A DNA stretch of 64,000 nt, taken from contig PYSS01000004.1 of assembly GCA_003049465.1 (NCBI GenBank), forward strand, positions 624,722-688,721, in the 5' to 3' direction. The DNA comes from Magnaporthiopsis rhizophila (Eukaryota > Ascomycota > Sordariomycetes > Magnaporthales > Magnaporthaceae). Below are positions 12,252 through 23,398 of this stretch, piece by piece. The position numbers and the translations under genes are program-made. Below the pieces are notes generated by a model. The model was given only the letters and a program-made list of their open reading frames with translations. It searched no databases and had not been told where the DNA came from. The first letter of the stretch is position 1. Every line of letters begins with the position of its first letter.

Positions 12252-14750
12252 TCAGTACGACCACGGCCGGTTCTTCAGCCTCTGCGCATCCTCGGGCTTT
12301 CCTTCGACGGGCCAGTCGACCTCCTCCGGGTTTATGTACCAAGACGGATCGCCCTCGGTCTCGGTGGTGCTCCAGCCGTTGCCCAGCCAGCGTAGCAGGT
12401 TCCCGCTCTTGTCGCCGCTCTCAAACACAAAGTCCTCCCAGCGCGGCGACCGCAGCGCCTCGAGCGCGTGCAGCGTCGAGCCGGGCCACAGGGCGACGAC
12501 GGGGCCCTTTCCGCCGTCGCCGCGGTACCACGACCTGCAGTCCTCGAGGTGGACTGTGCGGCGGAAGTACTCGTCGGAAAACTGGGTGAAGTCGCGCACG
12601 CGCTCGGGCCGCGGCTCGACGGTGGCGTAGTCCTCCTTCTGCATCTTGCGCAGCACCTTGACGACGTAGTCGCACTCGGCCTCGAGCATCTTGGTCAGGC
12701 TGCCGAAGCCGATGGCCGAGTTGGGGCCGAACTGGAGCAGCAGGTTGGGGAACCCGTCGACGGCGAGCGAGAGGTAGCTCTCGGGCCGGGCGGACCAGCG
12801 CTGCGCGAGCGTGAGGCCGCCGCGGCCGACGACGCGGAAGGGCGGCGCCGTCGCGGTGCGGAAGCCGGTCGCGCACACGAGCACGTCCAGCCCGGCGTGG
12901 GTGGCGCCCGACGCGAGCTCGACGCCCGTTTCGGTCACGCTCGTCACGGCCTCGGTCACGAGCGACACGTTATCCTCCGTCAGGGCCTCGAGGAAGCCTG
13001 GGCCGGGGGTGAGACGGCGGCAGCCGGGCGAGAAGCCCGCGATGACGCGCTCGAACAGCTCGGGCTTCTTGGCCAGGCGCTCGCGCATCAGGGCCGTCAT
13101 GCCGTCGCGGAAGTCCTGGAGCATCTGCGTGCCCGCCATCATGGAATCGTCTGTGTGGAAGTTTCTTTTGATTAGACCGAGGGGCGACAAATCTTATCTA
13201 TCTGTCCACACAATGCTCCTCCTGGGCGAGCACACTTACGGATCAGGTTGCCACCATCCTCAATCCCTTTGCGGAACTTGAACCATGCCTCGGGGTCCTT
13301 TGCGAACAGCTCTCGCATCTCCTCGGTGACTGTGTTGTGGTGATACCACGTGTTAGCCTAAATAAATCATTGAACAAAGCACTACTGAACACTCACACTC
13401 AGTCGTCCCGTTCGACTTCCCCAGAGCCGCCATAGCATCGATTCCAAACGACGGCGCAATCCATGTCTTGGACCTCGCGAACATGGTGATGGATACGCCC
13501 TCGGCGCGGCGGAGATTCGGCAAGATCTGGATCGCGCTCGAACCGTTGCCGATAATCCCGATCTTCTTGTTCTTGAAGTCGTATCTTTTCTCAAAACACA
13601 ATTAGTTATTCGTTCGTTTTCACCGCCGCCGCTCCCACTCAAATGAGCCGACAAAAGACTTACGTAGTGTCCCAATCGCCAGAATGGAGAAGCTTGCCCT
13701 TGAACTTATCCAGGCCAGGTATTTGCGGCCACGCGATGTCGTTCAGCTGCCCCCGGGCGCTTATGAGGATGTCTGCTTCCTCCCTGAACGTCTCCCCGGT
13801 CTGCAGCCGGACGACGTCGATTATCCTGTTGCCGGTGAATCGTCGGTCAGTCAGTCGGCATTTGGTGGCCTAACAAGGCGATCCCACACGGGCCAACCAA
13901 ACACCAAAGAAAAAGCAACTTACCATTTCCTTTTGGCCGCATCCCACACACACTCCTTGACCTCATGCGCCGTCTTGATGAACCTCGTGGCTCCGAATCG
14001 CTCTGCCACATCCTGGAGGTACTTCTGGATTTCTTGGCCCGGGGCATAAAGGTTTGACCAGTCCTTGTTCGGGGCGAACGTGTACTGGTACGAGTGTGCT
14101 ATTTTTTATTATCCCCATACTCTAGTCAGAACATTGCTTGCTGATTGCCACCGGCAGAATCGTGATTCGGGGACGGTGCTGTAATTGACACTTACAAGGA
14201 ATATCACAGGCAATCCCTGTTTAACCGGACTCAGGACGGCTTCTGTCAGCGGCACGGCTTCCCAGGTACCCCCACATATGTAATTTGCCAAGCTGGATAC
14301 AAAAAGTGGGAAGGAAGAGGAGAAAAAAAAAATCGCACCTGGGTACTTGTTTAGCCACCTGCCAACGTGAGCGTCACGATCCTTGTCAGTCAAAAACGGC
14401 ATTCGCGGGGTGATCCAGTCCGTAGAAAAGAAGTGCCCGTCCATCGAGGTGGCAAACGCAGCGCCGGCAGTTTGGCTTACCATACACCCCCAATGCCGTC
14501 GCTCTTCTCATAGACGGCAAGGTCGATGTTCCTGAGCTTCTCCGGAATCCTGCAGACATTGTCAGGTTAGCAGGACACTCATGACAGCGCAAGCCCGAGC
14601 GGGAGGCAGTTAGTTAGCTATCTAAGTAAGTTACCTGATGGCGGCAAGGATCCCCGAGAAGCCAGCCCCGATGACCCTCACTTTCAGGGGCCGGAGGTTC
14701 TCAACCGGAGCCTCCTTCAACGTGAAGGCGTTAGGGAATTGGCTCCCCAT
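12252..14750 (-). CDS. FAD-dependent Baeyer-Villiger-type monooxygenase
   Basis: Nine exons (14750-14635, 14549-14481, 14358-14339, 14216-14196, 14098-13924, 13825-13664, 13584-13397, 13329-13240, 13150-12252) keep frame throughout and encode 579 aa. The N-terminus carries the FAD Rossmann motif GAGFSG, followed by WLNKYPG, IACDIP and SHSYQYTF as in class B flavoprotein monooxygenases. The BVMO fingerprint FxGxxxHxxxW appears as FKGKLLHSGDW. A second, NADPH-binding Rossmann motif is GIIGNGSSAIQI. The C-terminal part has the conserved VCATGF and FPNLLLQFGPNSAIG segments. Relatives oxidise ketones to esters or lactones, or act in secondary metabolism. No biosynthetic backbone gene is nearby, so the substrate is unknown. 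Exons 3 and 4 are only 20 and 21 nt. Confidence 0.9.
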
Positions 14751-15766
14751 GCTGGATGTGAGAGAGAGTTGGCTGAGTCGAGCAGGCGAACGAGAAGACG
14801 TGCGAAAATACGTTGATCGAAAGGAAGGGCGTTCACAACAGTCGAAAAAAGAAACGTCAGACTCCAAAGGGATAATAGGTAGATATGTAGGAAAAGGGGG
14901 GTGGCAAGATAGGGGGTTGCATTCAATATAAATCGAACAACCCAATAATTTCTGGGTATCTAACTATCGCCTTTTCTCCTGGCCAATTCCACAATAGCAG
15001 ACGTCTTTTAAGAAAACAATAGGAACGCCAAGAAGAAGAGAGGCCGAGAGAGAAAAAAAAAATGACCTGCGGGGGAGTCCCAGACGGCAACAGCCCGAGT
15101 GGACAGTTTGTCCCACCCATCTGCCCTCCTCGGGGTGCCCACAGGGCAGAACACCCGATATGGAGAGGGAAGGATTCTGTTATTCATGGTTGTTGCTTGA
15201 TGAAATGCCGCGAGGCCCCCAGTCAGCCCACAGCGAGCAAAAACGCCACACCCGCCCCTTCGCTTTGCGGCGGCCCCGGTCGTTATCGTGCGGGCAGCGT
15301 TGCACGAGGCGGGGAGCCAACCACGGCCCCACGTTGAGCGATCCCGCCAACGGGGGCTCTTCCCGGCGGGCAAGGAGGCAGGTGGTCGAGTCATGTCCGT
15401 CTCCACGGGGCCAGGGTAGGATAGGGGCTACCTAAGCTCATGCTATTGTGCTTGGCCTAGAGCCAAGGTGATGGGCCTCGAGCAACAGCTCCACGACGTG
15501 ATGGTGTTGGTACTGTCCTTCCGAGGTTGAGCCCGCTGCTGATGTGATTTTGTCTTATGTGGGTAACATGGGCGGGCGGGCGGTGGGGACGCACAGACGT
15601 GCGACCTGCACGGCAATCCCTTTCGGGATATGCTCGGCTCGTCTGACGATGGCACAAGGGGTAGGTAGCAGTCTCGGCCGAAGTTATGAACGTTGGTTTA
15701 CAGTGCAACCGGGAATATTTAGCCGACGAGCAGCCGGACAGCTCAGGGGCATTGCAACCCTTTCCT
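14751..15766. other. Upstream region of the monooxygenase gene and 3' flank of UTP12
   Basis: About 1 kb with no supportable gene. Immediately upstream of the monooxygenase start is an AT-rich stretch with TATAAAT-like sequence near 14926-14932, read toward neither gene with certainty. A T-rich tract lies at 15052-15061 on the complementary strand. Confidence 0.4.
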
Positions 15767-18725
15767 CTATGAAACGTGGACAAAAGTCCTCTTCCTGGCG
15801 TTTTGCGCATCCGTCCAGTCGTCCCAGTTCTCGTCGACGTAGTCCTTGACGCTCCGCTCGCGGACCTGCATGCCCACGACCTTGAGCGCCGCAATGTTGT
15901 AGCCCATCTCGTCCTTCTGCCGTTTGAGCGCGCCACGGAGGCTGGACCGGATGCCGTCTAGCGCTGCGCGCATCGTGCGGCTGGCCACGATCTGCCGGTG
16001 GTGCGCCCGTAGCATGAAGAAGAGGATCCGACACGTGAGCGGCGTGTTCATCTCGCGTGACGCAAAGATCTCCAGGAAGGTGAAGAGCGACGGCACCGTC
16101 GCAAATGGGAGCACCAGCAGCGCGTCGTGCAGCGCCGATGCCTTGATCCGCTGCAGCACTCCCATGACGTGAGCCTCGGCGCTGATGTCGCCCAGGGCCA
16201 CGAACACCGGATGCCGCTGCGGTGGTGCAAGGTTGGGGTTTGTGAGCCTCGCCTGCCGCCATTCCCTCACGGTGTTCAGGTCCTCCATCCCTAGCTCTAG
16301 AGCCTCCTGTATCCTCTCGCCAGCCATGAGCGTCTCGACTGTCTGTTTGGACGCAGCACCGACCTCATCACCCTCTTTCTCTTCGCCGTCATCATCCCGC
16401 TCCAGCGAGGTTGTGAGCGTGCTCTCGTACAGCTCCTCGATCTCTTTTTCCTTCTCTTCTTCTAGGAAGATCTGCTCGTCCGTCTCTTCCCAGACGCGGA
16501 TGCTCTTGTCGTGGCTCGCGCTGACAATGAATCTGCCGCTGCGGCTTACCGTCAGAGCCCACACCTCTCCGTGATGGCCATCCAGCCGTTGAATCTGCTC
16601 GAATTTGTCGCCGTCCCAGTACTTTATCGACCGGTCCTTGCTGGTGCTGAAGAAGTGGTGTCCGTTTCCGTCCGAGTTGTGCGGCACAAAAGCCACCTGC
16701 AGGATACTGTCCTGATGCCCAAACAATGACTTGTGGCAGTCGCCAAAATCGAGACCCCATATCTTGACATTCTTGTCGGCCGAGCTCGTCACAATGAGCT
16801 TGCTGTCGTACGAGATATCCATGCTCAGGACCGGGAGCTTGTGGCCGTAGAGATTCAGGTACAGCTTGAGTGAGTCTGTGAAGAACACCTTGACTGTGCT
16901 GTCTAGAAGAGCGACGGCTAGCATCTTGGCGTCTGGGCTATATCTCAAGCTGAGAATATCGTCCGACACCTTGAGTACCCTGGTCTGCACCAGCTTGAGC
17001 TTTGGGATGGTCCTGCTGGTGCCGAGAACGGGCTCTTGGATGATCCGGAAGTCCCAGAACTTGGCCGTCTTGTCTGCACTGCCGGTAACCACGGATCGAC
17101 CGTCAGGGTGAACATGTAGCGACCATATCGCTCCATCATGAGCAGACACGCTGTCCAAGAGGGCCGCAGACGCCACATCGAACAGCTCGAGCTCTCCACT
17201 TTTTGTACCAACCACGACGACCTTGTCGCCAGGCAGGAAAGCACAGCACAAGGCATAGCCGCACTCAAACGTCCGAATACACGTCTGTGTCCTCACGTTC
17301 CAGATCTTCAGGCTCCCGTTGGCGGCAGACGCCAGCATCCTATCGTCGGAGCTCAAAGCGATCGCCCTAATGTCGGTCCTATGGCCCGGCAGTTCAACCG
17401 AAAGCGCCCTTGTGTAATCTTCGGTCTTATCCTTCTTCGCCTTGCTCTTTTCCCTTGAGGTGGTGATGTTCCAGAGCTCGACTTGGTTGTTTGTAGTGCC
17501 GACCACGAGCTGCAGATCTTTCGTCCCCTGCGTGATGGCCCAGTCAACAGACCTGGCCTTGCCCGTGGTGCGGACGATGACGTGCTGCACAAAAATGTCG
17601 GACACATCGGCCTGAGAGATGTCGTCGGCCTTGTCGTCACCGTCCTCGACCATTGCCACGTCGGCATCCTGCTTGGCGCCTTGCTTCTCTCGCCTTCTCT
17701 TGCGTTTGCGAGCCAGACTCTTTTTTACTTCGGCCTCCGTCCGCATCCTCCAGACCTCGACCGACTTGTCCACGCCGTGCACAGCAAAATAGCTCCTGCG
17801 CGGGTGGAAGCGGATTTCGACTGCCTGGTCCTTGCCGTTGCGGTGCAGCGTGCCGCGGTCTTGGAGGATTTGCCCTAACTTGGAGACCTCAACCTGCTTG
17901 GTAGAGGTGAGAAGGGCGGGGACGTCTATTGACCACACCTTCAGCTCTCCATCATTGCCAGCAGTGATGCAGGCGCTACAGTCTGGGTTGATTCCGAGGG
18001 CCCAGCACTCGCCATTAGTCTGCGTGACATGAGTCTCGACGCAGAATCTCGAGGACAGGTCCCACAGCTTGATGAGGGAGTCCTTGGCCGTTGTCAGCAG
18101 GAACCCTTCAGAGCCCTCGCTGTCGACAACCATGGCTAAGGATTCGCCACCATCCTCAAGTTCCTCCGGAGCTGGGGGTTCTGGCTCGACAAACTGCAGA
18201 CCGGTGACTTGATCCTTGTGGCCTCGGAGCTTGTACTGGCCAACCTCGGCAACGAGATCCCAGACGATGACGTCGGTGTCCTTGGAGCCGCTCGCGAGTC
18301 TAGTGCCGGATTTGTCGAATGCGAGAGTCGTGATGGCCGAGCGGTGACCATTAAAGCTCACGATGACAGTGGAGATCTTGCTATCCCAAAGGCGGATGCT
18401 GCCATCCTCGTAGCCCACGGCAAAGACATCAGGATCTGTCTTGCTCTGCGCGATGGCCGTCACCTGCGCCTTGAACTTCTCGTCCCTCCAGCGCGACAAG
18501 AGCTCGCCCTTTTTGACATCCCAGCAAAGGACCTCCTCATTGGCCGCTGTGACAACCTGGCCGGCGCCAGTTCCCTTCGTCTCCTTGGCGAACCATACGA
18601 TGTTGGAAGTGCTGGAGCTGACAAGGCCGAACGATTTGGAGTGTTCGAATTTCCTAAGATGACAAGCGTTAGCGGTATCCTAGGAGCAGCAAAAGGGAGC
18701 GGACCTACAGGTACGATTTCACCAT
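15767..18725 (-). CDS. UTP12: Utp12/Dip2, WD40 component of the UTP-B complex (SSU processome)
   Basis: A 17-nt first exon (18725-18709, MVKSYL) is joined by a 55-nt intron (GTAGGT...CTTAG) to a long exon 18653-15767. The product is 967 aa; yeast Utp12 is 943 aa. The protein starts KFEHSKSFGLVSSS and carries two sets of WD40 repeats. Clear blades include ITTLAFDKSGTRLASGSKD, ALSSDDRMLASAANGSLKIWN, LHVHPDGRSVVTGSADKTAKFWD, LSMDISYDSKLIVTSSADKNVKIWG and LTVSRSGRFIVSASHDKSIRVWEE. The Utp12 domain follows at about residues 820-930. Utp12 acts in the nucleolus on U3-guided 18S rRNA processing. Lysine-rich linkers near residues 315-335 suit nucleolar targeting. The 17-nt coding exon makes the start easy to misplace. 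The gene is divergent from ARPC2. Confidence 0.95.
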
Positions 18726-19071
18726 TTTTGCTGCCTTTCACTCACAATGCTGGCCGCTTTGTCAAGGAAGTCAACTCGCGACGCACAGCGCGATGCGCCG
18801 CGCATCAGGAACTTTTTTTTTTTTTTATCGAGGCGATAAGATAAGCCGCGAATTGGGTCGCCCCGCCGCAGCCCGTCCGGCGCTCGGACCATCCACAGCT
18901 CCGTGGCCGGAAAGGGGTGGATCCATCGAGCAACGCTGATGATGTCGGCCCCAGCACCAAGCAGACCGACAACCCCACCATGGCTGTGAGCTGGTGAACA
19001 GGATAGGGCACACCCATCGAGGACAGAATCGGTCCAAACACCGACATACCGCCTGCCCGTCACCCACCACC
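18726..19071. promoter_or_regulatory. Shared divergent promoter of UTP12 and ARPC2
   Basis: 346 bp separate the two start codons. The interval contains a 14-T run near 18812-18825, then TTATCGAGGCGATAAGATAAG, which carries GATA-type sites (GATAAG near 18834-18843). No TATA box is obvious. The GATA sites are seen in the sequence; any role is inference. Confidence 0.45.
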
Positions 19072-20404
19072 ATGCTTCTCCTGGACTACCAGAACGTGCT
19101 GATCCAGTCGGTCTTGACCGAGCGGTTCTCTGGGTAAGAGTCTCTAATGGAGCCTATGGTCTTGACGGCTGGGGATTGCGTGCAAGCCTAACGAATCGCC
19201 TGTCTTCAGAGCACCGCCCGTCTCGATCGACCAGACCGTCTCCGATTTCGACGGCGTCATTTTCCACATCTCCACCCCCGAATCCAAGACCAAGATCCTT
19301 GTGTCCCTCCAAATAAGGTGCTGGAAGGACCTTGTGCAGTATGGCGCCGAGCAAGTTTTGAACCGCGAGTATGGCCAATACGTCGCACCCCCGGAGCCAG
19401 GCTACGACTTCTCAGTCATGGTCGACCTCGATAACCTGCCCGCCGAACAGGGTTAGTAACCATGACACGACCCTCAACCTCGCTCCTAGACACACGCCGT
19501 CACCGCACCCATAGATCTGTGTCAGCTAACACAAGACCTGCGAGCCGCCACACCGCAGAGGCACGCGACGAGCTAGTCAAGAAGATCGCCCTCCTGAAGC
19601 GCAACGCTATGGCGGCGCCGTTCGAGCACGCGTACGAGGAGCACTACAAGCTCAAGGAGGCCGCGTCCCAATACACGTCGGAGGAGGCGCCGCAGGGCGT
19701 GCGCGAGGGCGGCGAGGTCATGGCCATCCACTACCGCGAGGAGGAAGCGATCTACGTCAAGGCCAGCCATGACCGTGTCACCGTCATCTTCAGCACCATT
19801 TTCCGCGAGGAGACGGACCGCATCTACGGAAAGGTCTTCATCCAGGAGTTCGTCGATGCCCGCCGCCGCGCCATCCAGAACGCGCCCCAGGTCCTCTTCC
19901 GGAACGACCCACCCCTTGAGCTGCAGGGTGTCCCTGGCGTGAGGGACTCCGGGAACGGGGAGATCGGCTACGTGACATTTGGTCAGCGTCTTTCGTGTCG
20001 TTTATCTCCATGGGGTTGACTGCTGACTATGCGATCGCGACCATACAGTGCTCTTCCCGAGACATTTGACGCCTCAACGCATGCCAGATGTCATCTCGCA
20101 TATCCAGACGTTCCGCGACTATTTCCACTACCACATCAAGGCATCCAAGGTTAGTTGAATGCAGCCCAGCTTTTGTGACGCACGCTATTACAACGCTAAC
20201 GTCATTCTAGGCCTATATCCACACCAGAATGAGACGGCGAACGGCGGACTTTCTTCAAGGTAGGTTAGCATACAATTATGCAGCGGTTGTGTATCGCCAT
20301 CACTAATCCGTCTCCATATAGTTCTCCGACGGGCTCGCCCCGACAGCGAAGAGAAGGAGCGCAAGACTGCGAGCGGAAGGACTTTCAAAGTCCAAGGAAG
20401 CTAA
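19072..20404 (+). CDS. ARPC2: Arp2/3 complex 34-kDa subunit (ARPC2 / Arc35)
   Basis: Six exons (19072-19133, 19210-19451, 19559-19981, 20049-20149, 20211-20259, 20322-20404) keep frame through five GT-AG introns and encode 319 aa. Human ARPC2 is 300 aa and yeast Arc35 is 342 aa. Characteristic stretches are MLLLDYQNVLIQ at the N-terminus, VSDFDGVIFHIS, KILVSLQIRCWKDL, the central GEVMAIHYREEEAIYVKAS and IFREETDRIYGKVFIQEFVDARR, then VTFVLFPRHLT and the C-terminal YIHTRMRRRTADFLQVLRRARP. ARPC2 forms the core clamp with ARPC4 in the complex that nucleates branched actin filaments, for example at endocytic patches. The gene is convergent with the following PLP-enzyme gene, 202 bp between stop codons. 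Confidence 0.96.
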
Positions 20405-20606
20405 GTATTGCGGTCTGTTTGTGGTTTATAGCAAGGCACCGGGGCTGGCGGTGTTGCCTTTCAGCAAAATGTCGTCGTCAGTTGCAGTCGGTGACAACAC
20501 CGCTTACAGTGTAGACTTTGGACAGATGATGGGATTCTACAATTCACGGATGACAAGGAACTATATCCCGCAATATTTGATCCGTTTGCCTCCCATGAAC
20601 CCATCC

Positions 20607-22138
20607 TCACGTCCTGGAGCTTAGAGTTTTATCCAGGGCTTTGATGAAAGCCTCGACCTCCTCCACTGGCAGATTGTTAACTAGATCCGTCCTATCATTT
20701 TTGCTAAAGGGCAGAAAGTGAAGGGGAAAGACGGAAACGGGCCACACTTCAGAGCGCACATACCAGTGTTATAATGGACCATGCTAACCCTGACCACTCC
20801 GTCGGAGCTGGGCAGGCCAAGTTGTTCTTGGATCAAGCGAACCGAGTAGAAGTTCCCCCACCTAAAGCCAAAGTTGGTCACCTTTTCAAGCGCCTCGACA
20901 AGGTCACGAGACGACCACCCCTTCACCGTGAAGGCGATAGTGGGCATGCGGACAGCGCCATCGGCGGTCTTCTCTCCATAGATGGTCACATCGCCGCCGC
21001 TGCTACCGCTGCTGCTGCCGCCGCGGCCGTTAAGATAGCGCAGCAGCGTCTCGGACAGCCTCGTCTCTTGGGCCTCGACAGCCGCCGCATCCAGGCCGTC
21101 GAGGTATGACACGACGGCCGGGATCGCAGCCACGAGCTCGTAGCTCGCGCCGGCCAGGCCCAGCTTGTCCTCCAGGGTGTCGTGGCGGTTGAAGAAGTGA
21201 CCCAGCGACCGCAGCCGCGTCTTGGCCCTGTCCGAGGCGTACAGCATCGCGATGTGCGGGCCGTAGACCTTGTACCAGGAGAAAGCGTAAAAGTCGACCC
21301 CGAGATCCTTCACGTCGACGCGGCGGTGCGGCGCGTACGCCACGGCGTCGACGCAGACGAGCGCGTCTGGGCACCGCGCGTGCACCGCGGCCGCGATGGC
21401 CTTGACGTCGTGGATCGTGCCCAGGATGTTACTCGCGTGCGTCAGCGTCACCAGCCTGGTCTTGTCGGACAGCAGCGCGTCCAGGTCCGCGGCCTCGAGG
21501 CGGGGCGAGGGCCCAGCGTCGGCGGGTTGCGACGGCGACCACCATTTCAGCACCAGCCGCTGCTGTTCGGCGAGGGCGACCCAGGGCGCGATGTTGGCCT
21601 CGTGGTCGAGCGCCGAGACGACGATCTCGTCGCCCTCGCTGAACTTGAGAGCGTATGAGACGTTGAGGAAGAGCTGGGTGGTGGATGAACCGAGCACTGG
21701 TGAGTTTCAGGGGTAAAAACGGGCGAGTCAACTCAAAGGCTGTTTGTGCGAATTTATCAAAAGACGCGGCGGAACTCAAGCTCACAAGCCAACAGGTCGT
21801 ACCTATCTCTTCGGTGGATGCATTGATGTACTTGGCTGCTGCCTCGTATCCTTCGCTGTACTTGGTTGTTGATTTCACGCCTGTGGCATACGATGCCCCT
21901 AATTGGACGTTCGTGTTGGTAAGATAGTCACGGATGCTAAGACGGGTGTTAGTGAGCGGGCTTCACAGTGACACATGATGTCCAAGATGCTGTCAAAGGA
22001 CCATCCATTGACATACGAATCTATAACAGTCCCTAGGGTCTGGCTGCCGCCAGCATTGTCGAAGAAGACTTGGTCTCCAGCTAGGGCTGGGAAACTACCC
22101 CGCACTTCGACTATATCAAGTTGGGCCCCGGCAGGCAT
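20607..22138 (-). CDS. Class-V aminotransferase / cysteine desulfurase-like PLP enzyme
   Basis: Four exons (22138-22017, 21936-21803, 21696-20764, 20680-20607) keep frame and encode 420 aa. The start lies in a good context (CAACACAATGCC). The protein opens with VRGSFPALAGDQVFFDNAGGSQT, typical of the NifS/SufS-like fold, followed by GSSTTQLFLNVSYAL (PLP phosphate binding). The cofactor site is VCVDAVAYAPHRRVDVKDLGVDFYAFSWYKVYGPH: the Asp and the lysine in SWYKVYGPH should bind PLP. It resembles the cysteine-desulfurase-like family that lacks an assigned substrate rather than mitochondrial Nfs1. The N-terminus shows no targeting sequence, so a cytosolic protein is likely. A Ser/Gly-rich loop (GRGGSSSGSSGGD) sits near residue 310. 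Confidence 0.9.
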
Positions 22139-23398
22139 TGTGTTGCAGCTGTTGGGGGTGGGATGTCTCGAAGAGTAGTCGTGGTTAAGATGTGCGTCCA
22201 GGCCTAGTGTTGAAGGATTAACGTTGATTCTATGAGGCTTGATACGTTGGAACTCTCTACAATCCTGGTAATCAGGCCGCGAGGTGACGTTCGTCTGGCT
22301 GGTAGGCCTTCCCGATGTCGTCTGCCCCGCTCGTCGCTCATTCCCGCTCCAGCTACATGTAAGAGTGAATTCGGCCGATAGCCGAACGAGCAGGTCTAGG
22401 GTACATGGCAAACACGGATTTCGGCAAACGGATGGCCTCAAACCCGCGACTCGTCAACTATTTTTGATAAAGGCACATCTACCATAGCCATCATCTTGAT
22501 AGCTTGCCGACTCGAAACTTGGCCCCGCCAAGCAGAAATACGAGTACGATGAAAAGAAGGAGCAGGAGCCTGCGAAGGGAATTCGAGAGATTACTGACAA
22601 GCTCTCCGAAGTGCGGTTGCACAATACCTACCTATTCTTACTCCTTTGATTTGGCGCCTGCAATGACAACCATTACGGAAGATTTATCAGCCCCTTACCC
22701 CCAACCGGATATGTCCAACAGCCATGGTGGGCGTAGAAAAAAGTCCGGTTGGCTGCTTGCCAAAGCGCTGGGAGAGGCTGATAGTAAAGCACGGCCCCGG
22801 GCGCTTCCCGCATGAAAGTTACCAAGCAGGCTGTGAGATGGTTCTGGCGCTTGTCTGCTCATGCGCGACATCGGCGGTGCTTGCGGCATGAAACAGGGGA
22901 CTAGGCGCGACATGCTGCTGTGCCAATGGGGTGCTGCGATGCGCCCTGATTGGGGGCTGCTAGCACTTAATACTCAGCAAATCATTGCCCTTGGGCACAA
23001 TCTCGACACCATCATGGGGGCAACCGCGCGCGACTTTGTGCCACTTGAATGCCTCACTTTGATGATGCGAGCAACGCTCCGTCGCCCAAGCAGAATACCG
23101 CCAACCGCTCCTGGGTTGGACCATAATGTCGCCAGGTGGTCTGATATGCGGCTGCTGAGTTGAGCTGGAAAGGAGTTTTTTTACGCTTTGAAGTGGGGGA
23201 CAAAAGTGGCGCGATTTCCATCAACGCTTTTTTTTATCGGCCGATCTTTGGATCTGGTGTGGGGAAACCCTTGCTCGTACCTATAAAAAAAAAAAGTCCG
23301 CCCGCCGCCCGCCTCAACACCTTGCGACGACAAGACCCTGCGCAAAAACCTGCTACAGCTTCCAGAGATATACGAAAACCCTCAATTGGAAAGCCGAG
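22139..23398. promoter_or_regulatory. Divergent intergenic region between the PLP-enzyme gene and TPA1
   Basis: About 1.26 kb with no supportable gene. It should contain both promoters. Short frames here (up to about 100 codons) lack motifs. A TTTTTTTTATCGGCCGATC segment near 23228-23246 holds a short palindrome, and an 11-A run follows at 23285-23295. Confidence 0.5.

Noticed and set aside
12252..14750. The monooxygenase as part of a secondary-metabolite cluster
   Set aside because: Neighbours on both sides are housekeeping genes. No PKS, NRPS, terpene synthase or cluster regulator is in the window.
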